From: Candidatus Saccharimonadota bacterium
GTDB taxonomy: Bacteria > Patescibacteriota > Saccharimonadia > Saccharimonadales > 2-12-FULL-41-12
Reading direction: 5' to 3'
Assembly: GCA_016219345.1 (NCBI GenBank)
Contig: JACRNE010000021.1
Coordinates: 1 to 49,717, forward strand
Length of the DNA stretch: 49,717 nucleotides
The notes beneath the pieces were generated by a model. It saw only the letters and a program-made list of their open reading frames with translations, was not told the origin of the DNA and did not search any database. Position 1 is the first letter of the stretch, and the number at the start of each line of letters is the position of its first letter. The position numbers were made by a program, and so were the translations under genes. Positions 8,732 through 17,978 of this stretch are shown in pieces.

Positions 8732-10483
8732 TTATGCTTTATCGCTAACCAATTGATCTTTTTCAACGGTTAATTTCAGTTGGCTGGCTTTCGCTGTCGT
8801 AAGCCTAGGCAAGTTTATGTAAAAGGTGCTTCCCTTACCCACAGTACTTTCTGCCCAGATACTACCGTTGTATAACTCCACAATTTTCTTGCATATAAAT
8901 AGACCCAACCCAGTTCCTCCTATTGTTCTGGTCGCTGTGTTATCAACTCTATAAAACTTTTGGAAAAGATGGGGTATATCTTCTGGGGGTATTCCAGGTC
9001 CGGTATCAGAAACATGTATTTGAACAACTTCATCGTTACCAGTTAGACCTAGTGCAACTTTGCCCTCAGGGGTATATTTTACGGCGTTGTCGAAAATATT
9101 TGTCACAACTTCTCTTATGCGATCTGGGTCGACATTTGAATAATAAAGTGGCCTGACTTGCTTGAGTTCCTTGCTTGTATCGATGACTTCTCCATCTGGT
9201 GCACCGGAGTTAATTATGAACTCTACCGATAGCCCTTTCTTTTCTGCGCTAAACCTTAGATCTTCTGCAAGCTGTTCAATAAATTCTCCCATCTCAACTA
9301 CAACAGGATGACTTGTTAGGCGGCCATCTTCTGCTTTGGCGCTGGTTAGTAGGTCCTGGAAAAGTTTTCCTAGGTGTTGTGTGCTGGAGTGGGCCTTCTC
9401 TAGGTATTCTTTTGCTTTATTATCTATCTTGCTTACATTAGGGTTAAGTGCCAATGCTAGATAGCCTTCAATGGCCGCTACGGGCGTACGCATCTCATGG
9501 CTGGCTGTACTTATAAAATCAGCCCTTTGTTTCTCTATTTGTCTTTCTGCTCCGACGTCCCTGATAACGGCGACAGCTCCCAGAAGCTCTTCGCCCTGGG
9601 GTAGTTTTACGGGCGATATAACTAAAGAAACTATAGATTTTTTACCATCCCTGCCTAGCAAGCCTAGAGTCTTAGAAAAGTTTTTGCGCTGAGCAAAGAC
9701 CTGTGCGAAGATGTTTTCGTCCGACTCGAGTGGTTTTCCGTCTTCTTGAGTTAGTTTTAGCACAGTTCGCACGTCGATATTTGATGCTTCATCAATTGGC
9801 CACTGAGTCATAGCGGCAGCAGATGGGTTCATGAGGCTGATCTTACCCTTAGTATCAGTAACTATAACTCCGTCAGCTATTGAGCCAATCAATATCTCCG
9901 ATTGCTGTTGTTTGTTCTTAAGCATATTATTCAATAGGCTAATTTGCTGGCTTTCTTGATCAATGTATTTGTTCCTCCAGGTAAAATATGAAAGTAAACA
10001 CATCAAGTAGCTCAAGGCTATGATTCCTAAGGAAAACCAGTCGAAGCTATCATCTTTTGCCAGGGAAGGAATTACAACAATCAAGTACATGCTAGATAAA
10101 AGAGTAGCCCCAATAATAGTGAAAATTCCGTTAGTCCCCGTGAAGAAAAACATAATCATAATAATAGGTACGTATAACGAGTGAGCCCACCCTGTTACGC
10201 TCAAAAGATGTATTATGCACGCCAGCTGGATTAGTGAATATAAAAATGCGGCAAAATTCAGTCCAACTTGATTTTCGAAATACCTATAAGAAAAAAGCCG
10301 AAAAAATACTGCAAAGGTAGCAATAACTAGTGTAAGAATGTCCATTCCCCAATCTTCACTGAGAAATTTCATGCTTGGGAAAAATATAGCGCACAATGAA
10401 AGCGTAACGGCTATCAGGGCATTGATGTTAATCCACCAGCCGTAGCCTATGTACCATCTCTTATCGACCGCTTCCATTCTCAT
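8732..10483 (-). CDS. Membrane sensor histidine kinase (TM + PAS + HisKA + HATPase)
   Basis: Multiple N-terminal TM segments; PAS region; FISTASHEMRTPVAAIEGYL H-box; VTNIFDNAVKYTPEG N-box; DTGPGIPPEDIPHLFQKFYR, GGTGLGLFICKKIVE. Confidence 0.92.
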   Translation of the reverse strand: MRMEAVDKRWYIGYGWWININALIAVTLSLCAIFFPSMKFLSEDWGMDILTLVIATFAVFFRLFSYRYFENQVGLNFAAFLYSLIQLACIIHLLSVTGWAHSLYVPIIMIMFFFTGTNGIFTIIGATLLSSMYLIVVIPSLAKDDSFDWFSLGIIALSYLMCLLSYFTWRNKYIDQESQQISLLNNMLKNKQQQSEILIGSIADGVIVTDTKGKISLMNPSAAAMTQWPIDEASNIDVRTVLKLTQEDGKPLESDENIFAQVFAQRKNFSKTLGLLGRDGKKSIVSLVISPVKLPQGEELLGAVAVIRDVGAERQIEKQRADFISTASHEMRTPVAAIEGYLALALNPNVSKIDNKAKEYLEKAHSSTQHLGKLFQDLLTSAKAEDGRLTSHPVVVEMGEFIEQLAEDLRFSAEKKGLSVEFIINSGAPDGEVIDTSKELKQVRPLYYSNVDPDRIREVVTNIFDNAVKYTPEGKVALGLTGNDEVVQIHVSDTGPGIPPEDIPHLFQKFYRVDNTATRTIGGTGLGLFICKKIVELYNGSIWAESTVGKGSTFYINLPRLTTAKASQLKLTVEKDQLVSDKA

Positions 10484-10577
10484 TACAGAAAGTCCCCACC
10501 AAAAATAGATTTTCGCATTGAATCTATTATATCTATATAAAGCTTATGCTACCAGTGGTATGTTAATATTTTATGAC

Positions 10578-10652
10578 GGTCCCGTCGTCTAACGGTTAGG
10601 ACACCAGGTTCTCATCCTGGCAATAGGGGTTCGATTCCCCTCGGGATCACCA
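10578..10652 (+). tRNA. tRNA-Glu (anticodon CTC), CCA encoded
   Basis: GGTCCCG acceptor pairs with CGGGATC; anticodon loop TTCTCAT; T arm GGGGTTCGATTCCCC; ACCA end. Confidence 0.93.
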
Positions 10653-10669
10653 AAAAATAAGGATTATAA

Positions 10670-11893
10670 ATGGCACGAATAAATCAGAACTATAAAAGTC
10701 TACAGGCAGGATATCTATTCCCTGAGATCGCTCGGCGTACAAGAGAATTTACAGAGAGAAACCCAGGGGTTGAGCTAATCCGCCTAGGTATTGGTGACAC
10801 TACTCTTCCCTTGACGGATTCGGTGATCAAAGAACTGCACAATACGGTAGATAGAATGGCTGATGCTAATACCTATTCTGGCTATGGCATGGAGCAAGGC
10901 AACTTAGACTTGCGCCAGGCTCTGGTAAAACATTATAAAAAATACGGAGTCTACCTAGAGCCAGATGAGATTTTTATCAGTGATGGCGCTAAGCCTGATT
11001 CGGCCAACATTCAGTCTATCTTTGCCCCTGATTCTGTTATTGCCGTGCAGGATCCAGTCTATCCAGTTTACGTTGACAGTGCAGTTATCGGCGGAAAGAC
11101 CAAAGGTTTTGTAGATGGCCGTTATAAAGGCATTGTCTATATGGACTGCACAGAAGAAAACGGCTTCTTCCCCGATGTTCCAAAAGAAAAGGTTGACCTC
11201 ATCTATCTTTGTAGCCCGAATAATCCTACAGGAACCGTGGCTACTCACGATCAGCTAAAGAAATTTGTAGATTACGCCCATGATAACAACGCTGTAATTA
11301 TTTTTGACTCAGCCTATGCTTCGTTTATCTCGGATGAAACGCTGCCCCGCAGTATTTTTGAAATCGAAGGTGCCGAGGAACATGCGATTGAGATAAATAG
11401 TTTTTCTAAATTAGCTGGTTTTACAGGTGTTCGCTTAGGTTGGACGATTGTCCCACATAAACTTCAAGTTGAAGGTACTGCCCCGGGTGAAGTTCAGGCT
11501 TTATGGAACCGCCGCCAAACCACCATGTTTAACGGTGCGTCAAACATTGTTCAGCCAGCTGGTGTTGCCGTACTATCTGCTCAAGGACAAAAAGAATCAC
11601 AAAAGCTGATCGACTACTATATGGAAAACGCTGAGATTATCCGAAAAGGCCTAAATGATATCGGAATCAAAACTTTCGGCGGCGTGAATGCTCCTTATAT
11701 ATGGGCTAAGGCATTGAAAGGTTATGATTCTTGGGAATTCTTTGACAAATTAATGAGCGAAGCTCATGTGGTTTGTACGCCAGGTTCGGGTTTTGGCAAT
11801 GGCGGCGAGGGCTACTTCCGCCTCAGTGCTTTCGGGGAACGAGAGAATATTAAGAGTGCTGTTAAGAGCATCAAAGAGAATCTAAAAATATGA
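10670..11893 (+). CDS. dapL: LL-diaminopimelate aminotransferase
   Basis: MARINQNYKSLQAGYLFPEIARR..., RLGIGDTTLPL, YSGYGMEQGNLDLRQAL, SFSKLAGFTGVRLGWT PLP-binding region. Confidence 0.9.
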   Translation: MARINQNYKSLQAGYLFPEIARRTREFTERNPGVELIRLGIGDTTLPLTDSVIKELHNTVDRMADANTYSGYGMEQGNLDLRQALVKHYKKYGVYLEPDEIFISDGAKPDSANIQSIFAPDSVIAVQDPVYPVYVDSAVIGGKTKGFVDGRYKGIVYMDCTEENGFFPDVPKEKVDLIYLCSPNNPTGTVATHDQLKKFVDYAHDNNAVIIFDSAYASFISDETLPRSIFEIEGAEEHAIEINSFSKLAGFTGVRLGWTIVPHKLQVEGTAPGEVQALWNRRQTTMFNGASNIVQPAGVAVLSAQGQKESQKLIDYYMENAEIIRKGLNDIGIKTFGGVNAPYIWAKALKGYDSWEFFDKLMSEAHVVCTPGSGFGNGGEGYFRLSAFGERENIKSAVKSIKENLKI

Positions 11894-13152
11894 GCAAGTC
11901 CTTCCCGTTCGACGAGAAAAAAATTAAAGAAATAATCGCAACCTACCCTACCCCATTTCATATTTATGATGAAGCTGCTTTGCGCCAGACTGCTAGAAAT
12001 CTAAAGCAAGCATTTTCATGGAGTAAGGACTATATAAATTATTTTGCAGTAAAGGCTAACCCAAATCCCTATTTGATGGAAATTTTAAAAGAGGAAGGCA
12101 TGGGTGCTGATGCTAGTTCTTTAGCGGAGCTAATTCTTTCAGACAAGATTGGCCTGAAAGGCCAGCAGATTATGTTTACTTCTAACAACACGCCGCCTGA
12201 TGAGTATAAGAAAGCTTATGAGCTTGGTGCAGTGATTAACTTGGACGACATAAGTCAGATTGGCGTGCTAGAAAAAGCTTTAGGTGGTAAGTTCCCGGAG
12301 TTTATTAGCTTTCGTTATAATCCTGGACCCGACCTGCAAACTGGTGAAGGTAACACGATTGGAAGTCCTAAAGATGCTAAGTTTGGCGTCACGACTGCTC
12401 AGCTGCCTGAAGCCTACAAAATTGCTCGGGACAAAGGCGCTAAGCGCTTCGGCCTGCACACAATGGTTGTCTCTAACGAGCTAAATGAAGACGCCCACAT
12501 TCAGACCGCCACTATGATATTTGAAATGGCGCTTAAACTTTCTGACGAGGTTGGTGTGAATATTGAGCAAGTTAATTTCGGGGGCGGTCTAGGAGTAGCC
12601 TACAAGCCAACCGATAAAGAGATTGATCTAGAAAAAGTCAGCCAAGGCATCAAGGCCGAATATGAAAGGTTAATCAAAGGCACTACCCTTGATCCGCTAA
12701 GAATAGTTACAGAAAACGGACGCTACGTAACTGGACCAAATGGCTACCTAATAACTAGCGCTAGAAGTCTTAAAAATACTTACCACAATTTTGTGGGAGT
12801 TGATTCTTGCATGGCTGATCTTATGCGTCCTGGCATGTATGATGCCTACCACCATATTTCTGTAGTTGGTAAAGAAGGCCAACCAAAAAAACCGCAAAGA
12901 ATCGTTGGTGGTTTGTGTGAGAACAATGATATTTTTACATGCAAGACAGATCGTGACCTACCAGAAATTGAGGTCGGCGACGTTTTAGTCATCCATGACA
13001 CTGGCGCGCATGGACGCTCAATGGGTTTTAACTACAACGGAAAATTACGTCACGGTGAACTACTGCTGAAAGAAGATGGATCAGTTAAACAAATCCGCCG
13101 CAACGAAACCCTAGAAGATTACTTCGCTACGCTTGACTACCCTGGACTTTAA
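11890..13152 (+). CDS. lysA: Diaminopimelate decarboxylase
   Basis: TPFHIYDEAALRQTARNLKQAF..NYFAVKANPNPYLM; overlaps dapL by 4 nt (ATGA); alanine racemase-fold decarboxylase features. Confidence 0.85.
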   Translation: MSKSFPFDEKKIKEIIATYPTPFHIYDEAALRQTARNLKQAFSWSKDYINYFAVKANPNPYLMEILKEEGMGADASSLAELILSDKIGLKGQQIMFTSNNTPPDEYKKAYELGAVINLDDISQIGVLEKALGGKFPEFISFRYNPGPDLQTGEGNTIGSPKDAKFGVTTAQLPEAYKIARDKGAKRFGLHTMVVSNELNEDAHIQTATMIFEMALKLSDEVGVNIEQVNFGGGLGVAYKPTDKEIDLEKVSQGIKAEYERLIKGTTLDPLRIVTENGRYVTGPNGYLITSARSLKNTYHNFVGVDSCMADLMRPGMYDAYHHISVVGKEGQPKKPQRIVGGLCENNDIFTCKTDRDLPEIEVGDVLVIHDTGAHGRSMGFNYNGKLRHGELLLKEDGSVKQIRRNETLEDYFATLDYPGL

Positions 13153-13189
13153 TTTTTGATATACTAACTTTAATTACCTGGAGGGTTCA

Positions 13190-13846
13190 GTGAAATTTTT
13201 TGTTGATACAGCAAAACTTGATGAAATAGCCAAAGCTGAAAGCTATGGAGTTCTGGATGGTGTCACGACTAATCCAAGTCTCATGGCTAAAGTCGGCATA
13301 AAAGGTCGTCCAAATATCCTAAAGCACTACAAAGCCATTTGTGACATCGTTAGTGATAACGTTAGTGCTGAAGTAATAGCAACTGATTACGAAGGAATTA
13401 TCAAGGAAGCCCACGAACTAGCAAACATTGATACGAAAATCGTAGTTAAAGTACCGATGATCCCCGATGGTGTAAAAGCTATCAGGACTCTTAGCGATGA
13501 AGGCATACGAACTAACTGCACACTTATATTTAGTGCTGGTCAGGCTATCTTGGCCGCAAAGGCTGGTGCTAGCTACGTCAGCCCATTCATTGGCCGGCTT
13601 GATGACGTTTCAACAGATGGTATGGCTTTGATTGAAGATCTTGTGACTATCTTTGAAAATTATGATTTTGAGACAGAAATTCTAGCTGCTAGCATTCGCC
13701 ATCCAATGCATATAATTGATTGCGCAAAAGCTGGTGCGGATGTGGCCACTTGCCCACTCTCAGTAATTGAACAGTTATTTAATCATCCGCTAACAGACAA
13801 AGGACTAGCAGGCTTTCTTGCAGATTACGAGGCTTCACAGAAATAA
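13190..13846 (+). CDS. Transaldolase / fructose-6-phosphate aldolase family
   Basis: MKFFVDTAKLDEIAKAESYGVLDGVTTNPSLMAK, VKVPMIPDGVKAIRTLSDEGIRTNCTLIFSAGQAILAAKAGASYVSPFIGRLDD. Confidence 0.93.
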   Translation: MKFFVDTAKLDEIAKAESYGVLDGVTTNPSLMAKVGIKGRPNILKHYKAICDIVSDNVSAEVIATDYEGIIKEAHELANIDTKIVVKVPMIPDGVKAIRTLSDEGIRTNCTLIFSAGQAILAAKAGASYVSPFIGRLDDVSTDGMALIEDLVTIFENYDFETEILAASIRHPMHIIDCAKAGADVATCPLSVIEQLFNHPLTDKGLAGFLADYEASQK

Positions 13847-13848
13847 AA

Positions 13849-15866
13849 TGACCAAAAACAAAAATCCAGATCAACTCGCTGCCGATACCATTAGGGTTCT
13901 GTCAGCCGCTATGGTAGAGAAAGCTAACAGCGGCCACCCAGGCGGTCCAATGGGCGCGGCCGATTTCATCCATATTCTCTACAGCGAATTTATTAATGAA
14001 GATCCTGACAACCCAGACTGGGCACATCGGGATCGCTTCTTTTTAGACGCTGGGCACATGTCGCCAATGCTTTACTCTGTCCTGGCTCTAAATGGTCGCA
14101 TGCCGGTAAACGAGCTCGAGAGTTTCCGCCAATGGCAGAGCAAAACTCCAGGTCACCCAGAACTATCTATTGAGCATGGTATAGAAAACACTTCTGGTCC
14201 TCTTGGCCAAGGTCATGTTTTTGGCGTTGGTGCAGCGATTGCAGCTAAATTCCTGGAAGCTAAATTTGGCGATTGGACAGACCACACCATCTACTGCTTT
14301 ATAAGCGACGGCGGCATCCAGGAAGAAGTCAGCCAAGGTGCGGGTAGAATTGCTGGCCGTTTGGGACTAGATAATCTCATAATGTTTTATGACAGTAATC
14401 ATATTCAGCTATCGACCGAGACAAAAGATGCAACCCTAGAAGACACTGCTAAAAAGTACCAGGCTTGGAACTGGAATGTAATCAGTATAGATGGCAATGA
14501 CCATCACCAAATCCGTGATGCACTTAAGAAGGCTAAGTCTGAGAGCAAGCGCCCAACGCTTATTATTGGTGACACGGTTATGGGTAAAGGCGCCGTTACA
14601 GACGCTGGTAAAAGCTTTGAGCATCAAGTCAGCATGCACGGGCAGCCTATTACTGGTGCTGGTGGATCGTACGAGAAAACTATCAAAAATCTCGGAGCTG
14701 ATCCAAAGAATCCATTTGTGATACCTGACGAAGTAAAAGACTTATACGCTAAAGCAGCCGAGCGCAAAAAGCAATCAGTTGCAGCTAGTAAAAAACTAGA
14801 AAGTGGTTGGCGAGCTAAGAATTTGAAAGAAGCTGAGAAGCTAGATTTGTTCTTATCTGGCCAAGCACCAAAGCTTGACTGGGCAGAAATTGCTAAAGAA
14901 CAAAAACCAGGAATCGCCACTCGAGCCAGTAGCTCATTTTTGCTCAGTAAGTTTGCTGAGCAAGTCGAGAATATGATTGTCATGAGTGCAGATCTAGCTA
15001 ACAGCGATAAGACAGACGGTTTCTTGAAAAAATCTAAGCCGATTACAGCCGATGATTTTAGCGGTGGTTTCCTGCATGTGGGTGTGAGTGAATTTACTAT
15101 GGCTGATCTGGCTATTGGCATGGGGCTTCACGGCGGAGTTATACCAGTCTGCGGAACGTTCTTTGCCTTTTCCGACTACATGAAGCCAGCGCTTCGACTA
15201 GCTGCTTTGATGGAAGTACCAGTTAAATTCCTTTGGACTCATGATGCTTTTAGGGTTGGCGAGGACGGCCCTACTCACCAGCCAATTGAGCAAGAAGCTC
15301 AGCTAAGGCTGCTCGAGAAAGTTCATAATCATTCAGGCGCTCCTGGCATGTTGGTGCTACGCCCCGCTGATTCTGCCGAAACTACGGTGGCTTGGCAGTT
15401 GGCGATTGAAAACACCAAGACTCCTACAGGGCTTATACTTACCCGCCAGGACGTACCAGAAGTTTCTGACTACAAACTAGCCTCAGAAGCATCCAAAGGC
15501 GCTTACATAGTCCATGAGCCAAAGGGCGAGCCTGATCTCATAGTCGTAGCTAACGGTAGTGAAGTTGGCTCATCACTAGAAGCCATAAAACTAGTTAAAG
15601 ATAAAAATATTAGATTAGTTTCTGTTCCAAGCGAAGGTTTATTCAGACAGCAGCCAAAACCTTATCAAGATTCAATTTTGCTTAAAGACGTGCCTAAGTT
15701 TGGAGTTACCGCAGGACTAGCTGTAAACCTACTTGGCCTAGTCGGTGATATAGATAGAATCCATAGCTTAGAGCATTTTGGCTTCTCTGCCCCGTATAAA
15801 AAACTAGACGATGAATTCGGCTTCACACCAGAAAAACTCGCCCGAAAACTCCAGTCTGCTTGCTAG
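13849..15866 (+). CDS. tkt: Transketolase
   Basis: AADTIRVLSAAMVEKANSGHPGGPMGAADFIHILY, GPLGQGHVFGVGAAIA, THDAFRVGEDGPTHQPIEQEAQLR. Likely start ATG 13849 rather than 13818. Confidence 0.93.
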
Positions 15867-17326
15867 GCTCGTTCGAGTAGGAGTTCGAAGTATTTGCTGC
15901 CGCCGAAGGCTGGTATTTTTTGTCTGACTATCTTCTTCCCCTCCAGAGTATTTAGCGAGTGAACCATAAATATTCCATAGCGTTCGTTAATCTCGTCAAC
16001 TGCCTCGGTGAGCCATTCTTGCTTATTCTGATCTTCAAATAGACTAGCTTGAGCTCTATTGGTAGGGCTAAAGCCGTAGCAAGTTACACCAATGGTAGCT
16101 ACTGGTAGCTTGGGGCGTTGGTTAAACAAATAAAGCGCTCGTGTGTAGATATCTTTATCTGTATAGAAAGTAGATTTATGCATCTTGCGCATTTGCCAAT
16201 ATTCCCCACCCGAACTACGCACCGCCTGATCCTGCCAACCAGCAGAGCTGGTTGCACTGACAGGCTCTTGGCGCATTACTGTGTCAGCTGGCATCTGTCT
16301 CTCACTCGACGTATTGTATATACGACTCGTTCGCTCCTCTTTGCTTCCTTGCACTGCATCCAAGTGCGTAGTTTGGGAGCTAGTGTCCAAAATCATCCAG
16401 ACTAAAATTCCGCGGGCGTCTACTTGGTTAAATCTTAATTTTTTACCGACTGTTTCACACAAGTAATGAAACCTGGGCAATATCACTGAATCATCATTTG
16501 TTCTAATATCTAAAACAAACTGCCTGCCGATATGCCCAAGTTTGGTTGAGCCGTCATCTACCTCGTAGCCTCGTAGACGTTGATACCAGTCGTCACCAAT
16601 CACACTATGAAAAACTTGCTTACGTAGCGTGTTCGAACTGGCGTTTAAAAAATCCAGCGGCGTGAATATTCCCACGGTATTTAGTCGTGCTTCGTAGTGC
16701 TTGGCTATACCCGTTAGGTCAGTTAGCTTGAGCGATCTATAAACATCTTTTAGATTACTATGATCAATTTTATCCAGACCATCTGGCTTGTGCAGGTTTG
16801 ATGCGGTCTTAGCTAGAAATCTATTCGGGCCTATGCCGACATTGATCTTCATCCACTTGCCTACGTCGGATTTAACTCTTTGTTTTATCTCCATGCCAAT
16901 GTCTTCTAGCGGACGTTTGTTAATTGTTTTTCTGGTACCATGAAAATCTATGATTCCTTCATCAATGCTTTTCATCACCACATTAGGCGAGTAGCTTTTC
17001 ATGATCGCACAGAGCTTTTTATATACCCAGTGATATTTAGGCGGATCACTCTCTATCATGAATAGGTCTGGTGCAATGAGGCGGGCTTCCATAAGACCCA
17101 TGCCAACTTTTATGCCCAGAGACTTGGCTTCATGGCTGGCTGCAATCACGCAGCAATTTTTAGAAATCCTATTTGTTACACCAACTGGCCTACCCCGCAG
17201 TGACGGTCTGGCTTGCTGCTCAATCGTTGCAAAAGCCGAGTTAAGATCAATGTGCATTATCTGAGCTTCTTCTGGGTTAATCCCAAGCTGCCCCCACCGC
17301 GCATTAACCGAATTGTCCGTTTTCAT
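15863..17326 (-). CDS. Y-family DNA polymerase (DinB/UmuC-like) with inserted low-complexity loop
   Basis: MHIDLNSAFATIEQQARPSLRGRPVGV, SIDEGIIDF, KINVGIGPNRFLAKTASNLHKPDGLD. Likely start MKTDN within the 15863-17362 ORF. Confidence 0.88.
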   Translation of the reverse strand: MKTDNSVNARWGQLGINPEEAQIMHIDLNSAFATIEQQARPSLRGRPVGVTNRISKNCCVIAASHEAKSLGIKVGMGLMEARLIAPDLFMIESDPPKYHWVYKKLCAIMKSYSPNVVMKSIDEGIIDFHGTRKTINKRPLEDIGMEIKQRVKSDVGKWMKINVGIGPNRFLAKTASNLHKPDGLDKIDHSNLKDVYRSLKLTDLTGIAKHYEARLNTVGIFTPLDFLNASSNTLRKQVFHSVIGDDWYQRLRGYEVDDGSTKLGHIGRQFVLDIRTNDDSVILPRFHYLCETVGKKLRFNQVDARGILVWMILDTSSQTTHLDAVQGSKEERTSRIYNTSSERQMPADTVMRQEPVSATSSAGWQDQAVRSSGGEYWQMRKMHKSTFYTDKDIYTRALYLFNQRPKLPVATIGVTCYGFSPTNRAQASLFEDQNKQEWLTEAVDEINERYGIFMVHSLNTLEGKKIVRQKIPAFGGSKYFELLLERA

Positions 17327-17590
17327 TTTTTGTCTCCGCTGAGTATAGAGATTAAAGTCCAAGTTAGCATCTCGGCGTCGAACTCCAGGCGATAATCGTT
17401 TACTCCATCACTCATATCAAAAACATGGATCATTCGCTGTCCTTTATGCGTTGGATGACGCAGGCCTAGCTCCGTAAAAATTATTTCTTCTTTGCGCCAG
17501 CGCATCCTGGCTGGAAATATAAGCTCAGAAGGATCCCCCTCGGACTTAAATAAAGTTACTACTTCGATTCTTTGATTTACTTCTGTCATA
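17323..17590 (-). CDS. Small hypothetical protein upstream of and overlapping the Y-family polymerase
   Basis: MTEVNQRIEVVTLFKSEGDPSELIFPARMRWRKEEIIFTELGLRHPTHKGQRMIHVFDMSDGVNDYRLEFDAEMLTWTL; GAGGAG RBS upstream; overlaps the polymerase start. Confidence 0.7.
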
Positions 17591-17661
17591 TCTAAACAAC
17601 TCCTCAGCATGGCTGATGTAACGGATTATTGTCAGGTTGTTTCCCCGGATAGAGCTTTGTC

Positions 17662-17678
17662 GTTCCGTGTTACCGAAC
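17662..17678. promoter_or_regulatory. Imperfect palindrome, possible operator of the polymerase operon
   Basis: GTTCCGTGTTACCGAAC, half-sites GTTCCGT/ACCGAAC match 6 of 7. Confidence 0.35.
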
Positions 17679-17701
17679 TGCTCCCTAAGAGGAATGGTTG
17701 T

Positions 17702-17971
17702 TTAGATAAGGTTGGCAGGGACCGTAGTATGCCACCTATTTATACGCAGTTTCTTAAGAACATCTACTCCTAATATTTCAGGAATCATTATGTCCAGTAA
17801 GATGATGTCATAAGTATTTGTCTTGGCCTGCTCGAGTCCATCATTCCCATTTCTGGCTAATGTAACGTCGTAACCCGCATTAACTAAGGAACGTTTATAT
17901 AGCTCTCCTATAAACCTCTCATCTTCTATGCAAAGTACTTTGATCGGTTGCGTTGTTGGGTCTTCAGGCAT
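17702..17971 (-). pseudogene. C-terminally truncated receiver domain
   Basis: VLCIEDERFIGELYKRSLVNAGYDVTLARNGNDGLEQAKTNTYDIILLDIMIPEILGVDVLKKLR then RINRWHTTVPANLI*; the beta5 Lys region is missing. Confidence 0.6.
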
Positions 17972-17978
17972 TTCTCTA

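Noticed and set aside
14436-15121. Antisense ORFs within transketolase and similar overlaps elsewhere in the ORF track
   Set aside because: Shadow ORFs opposite well-supported genes.
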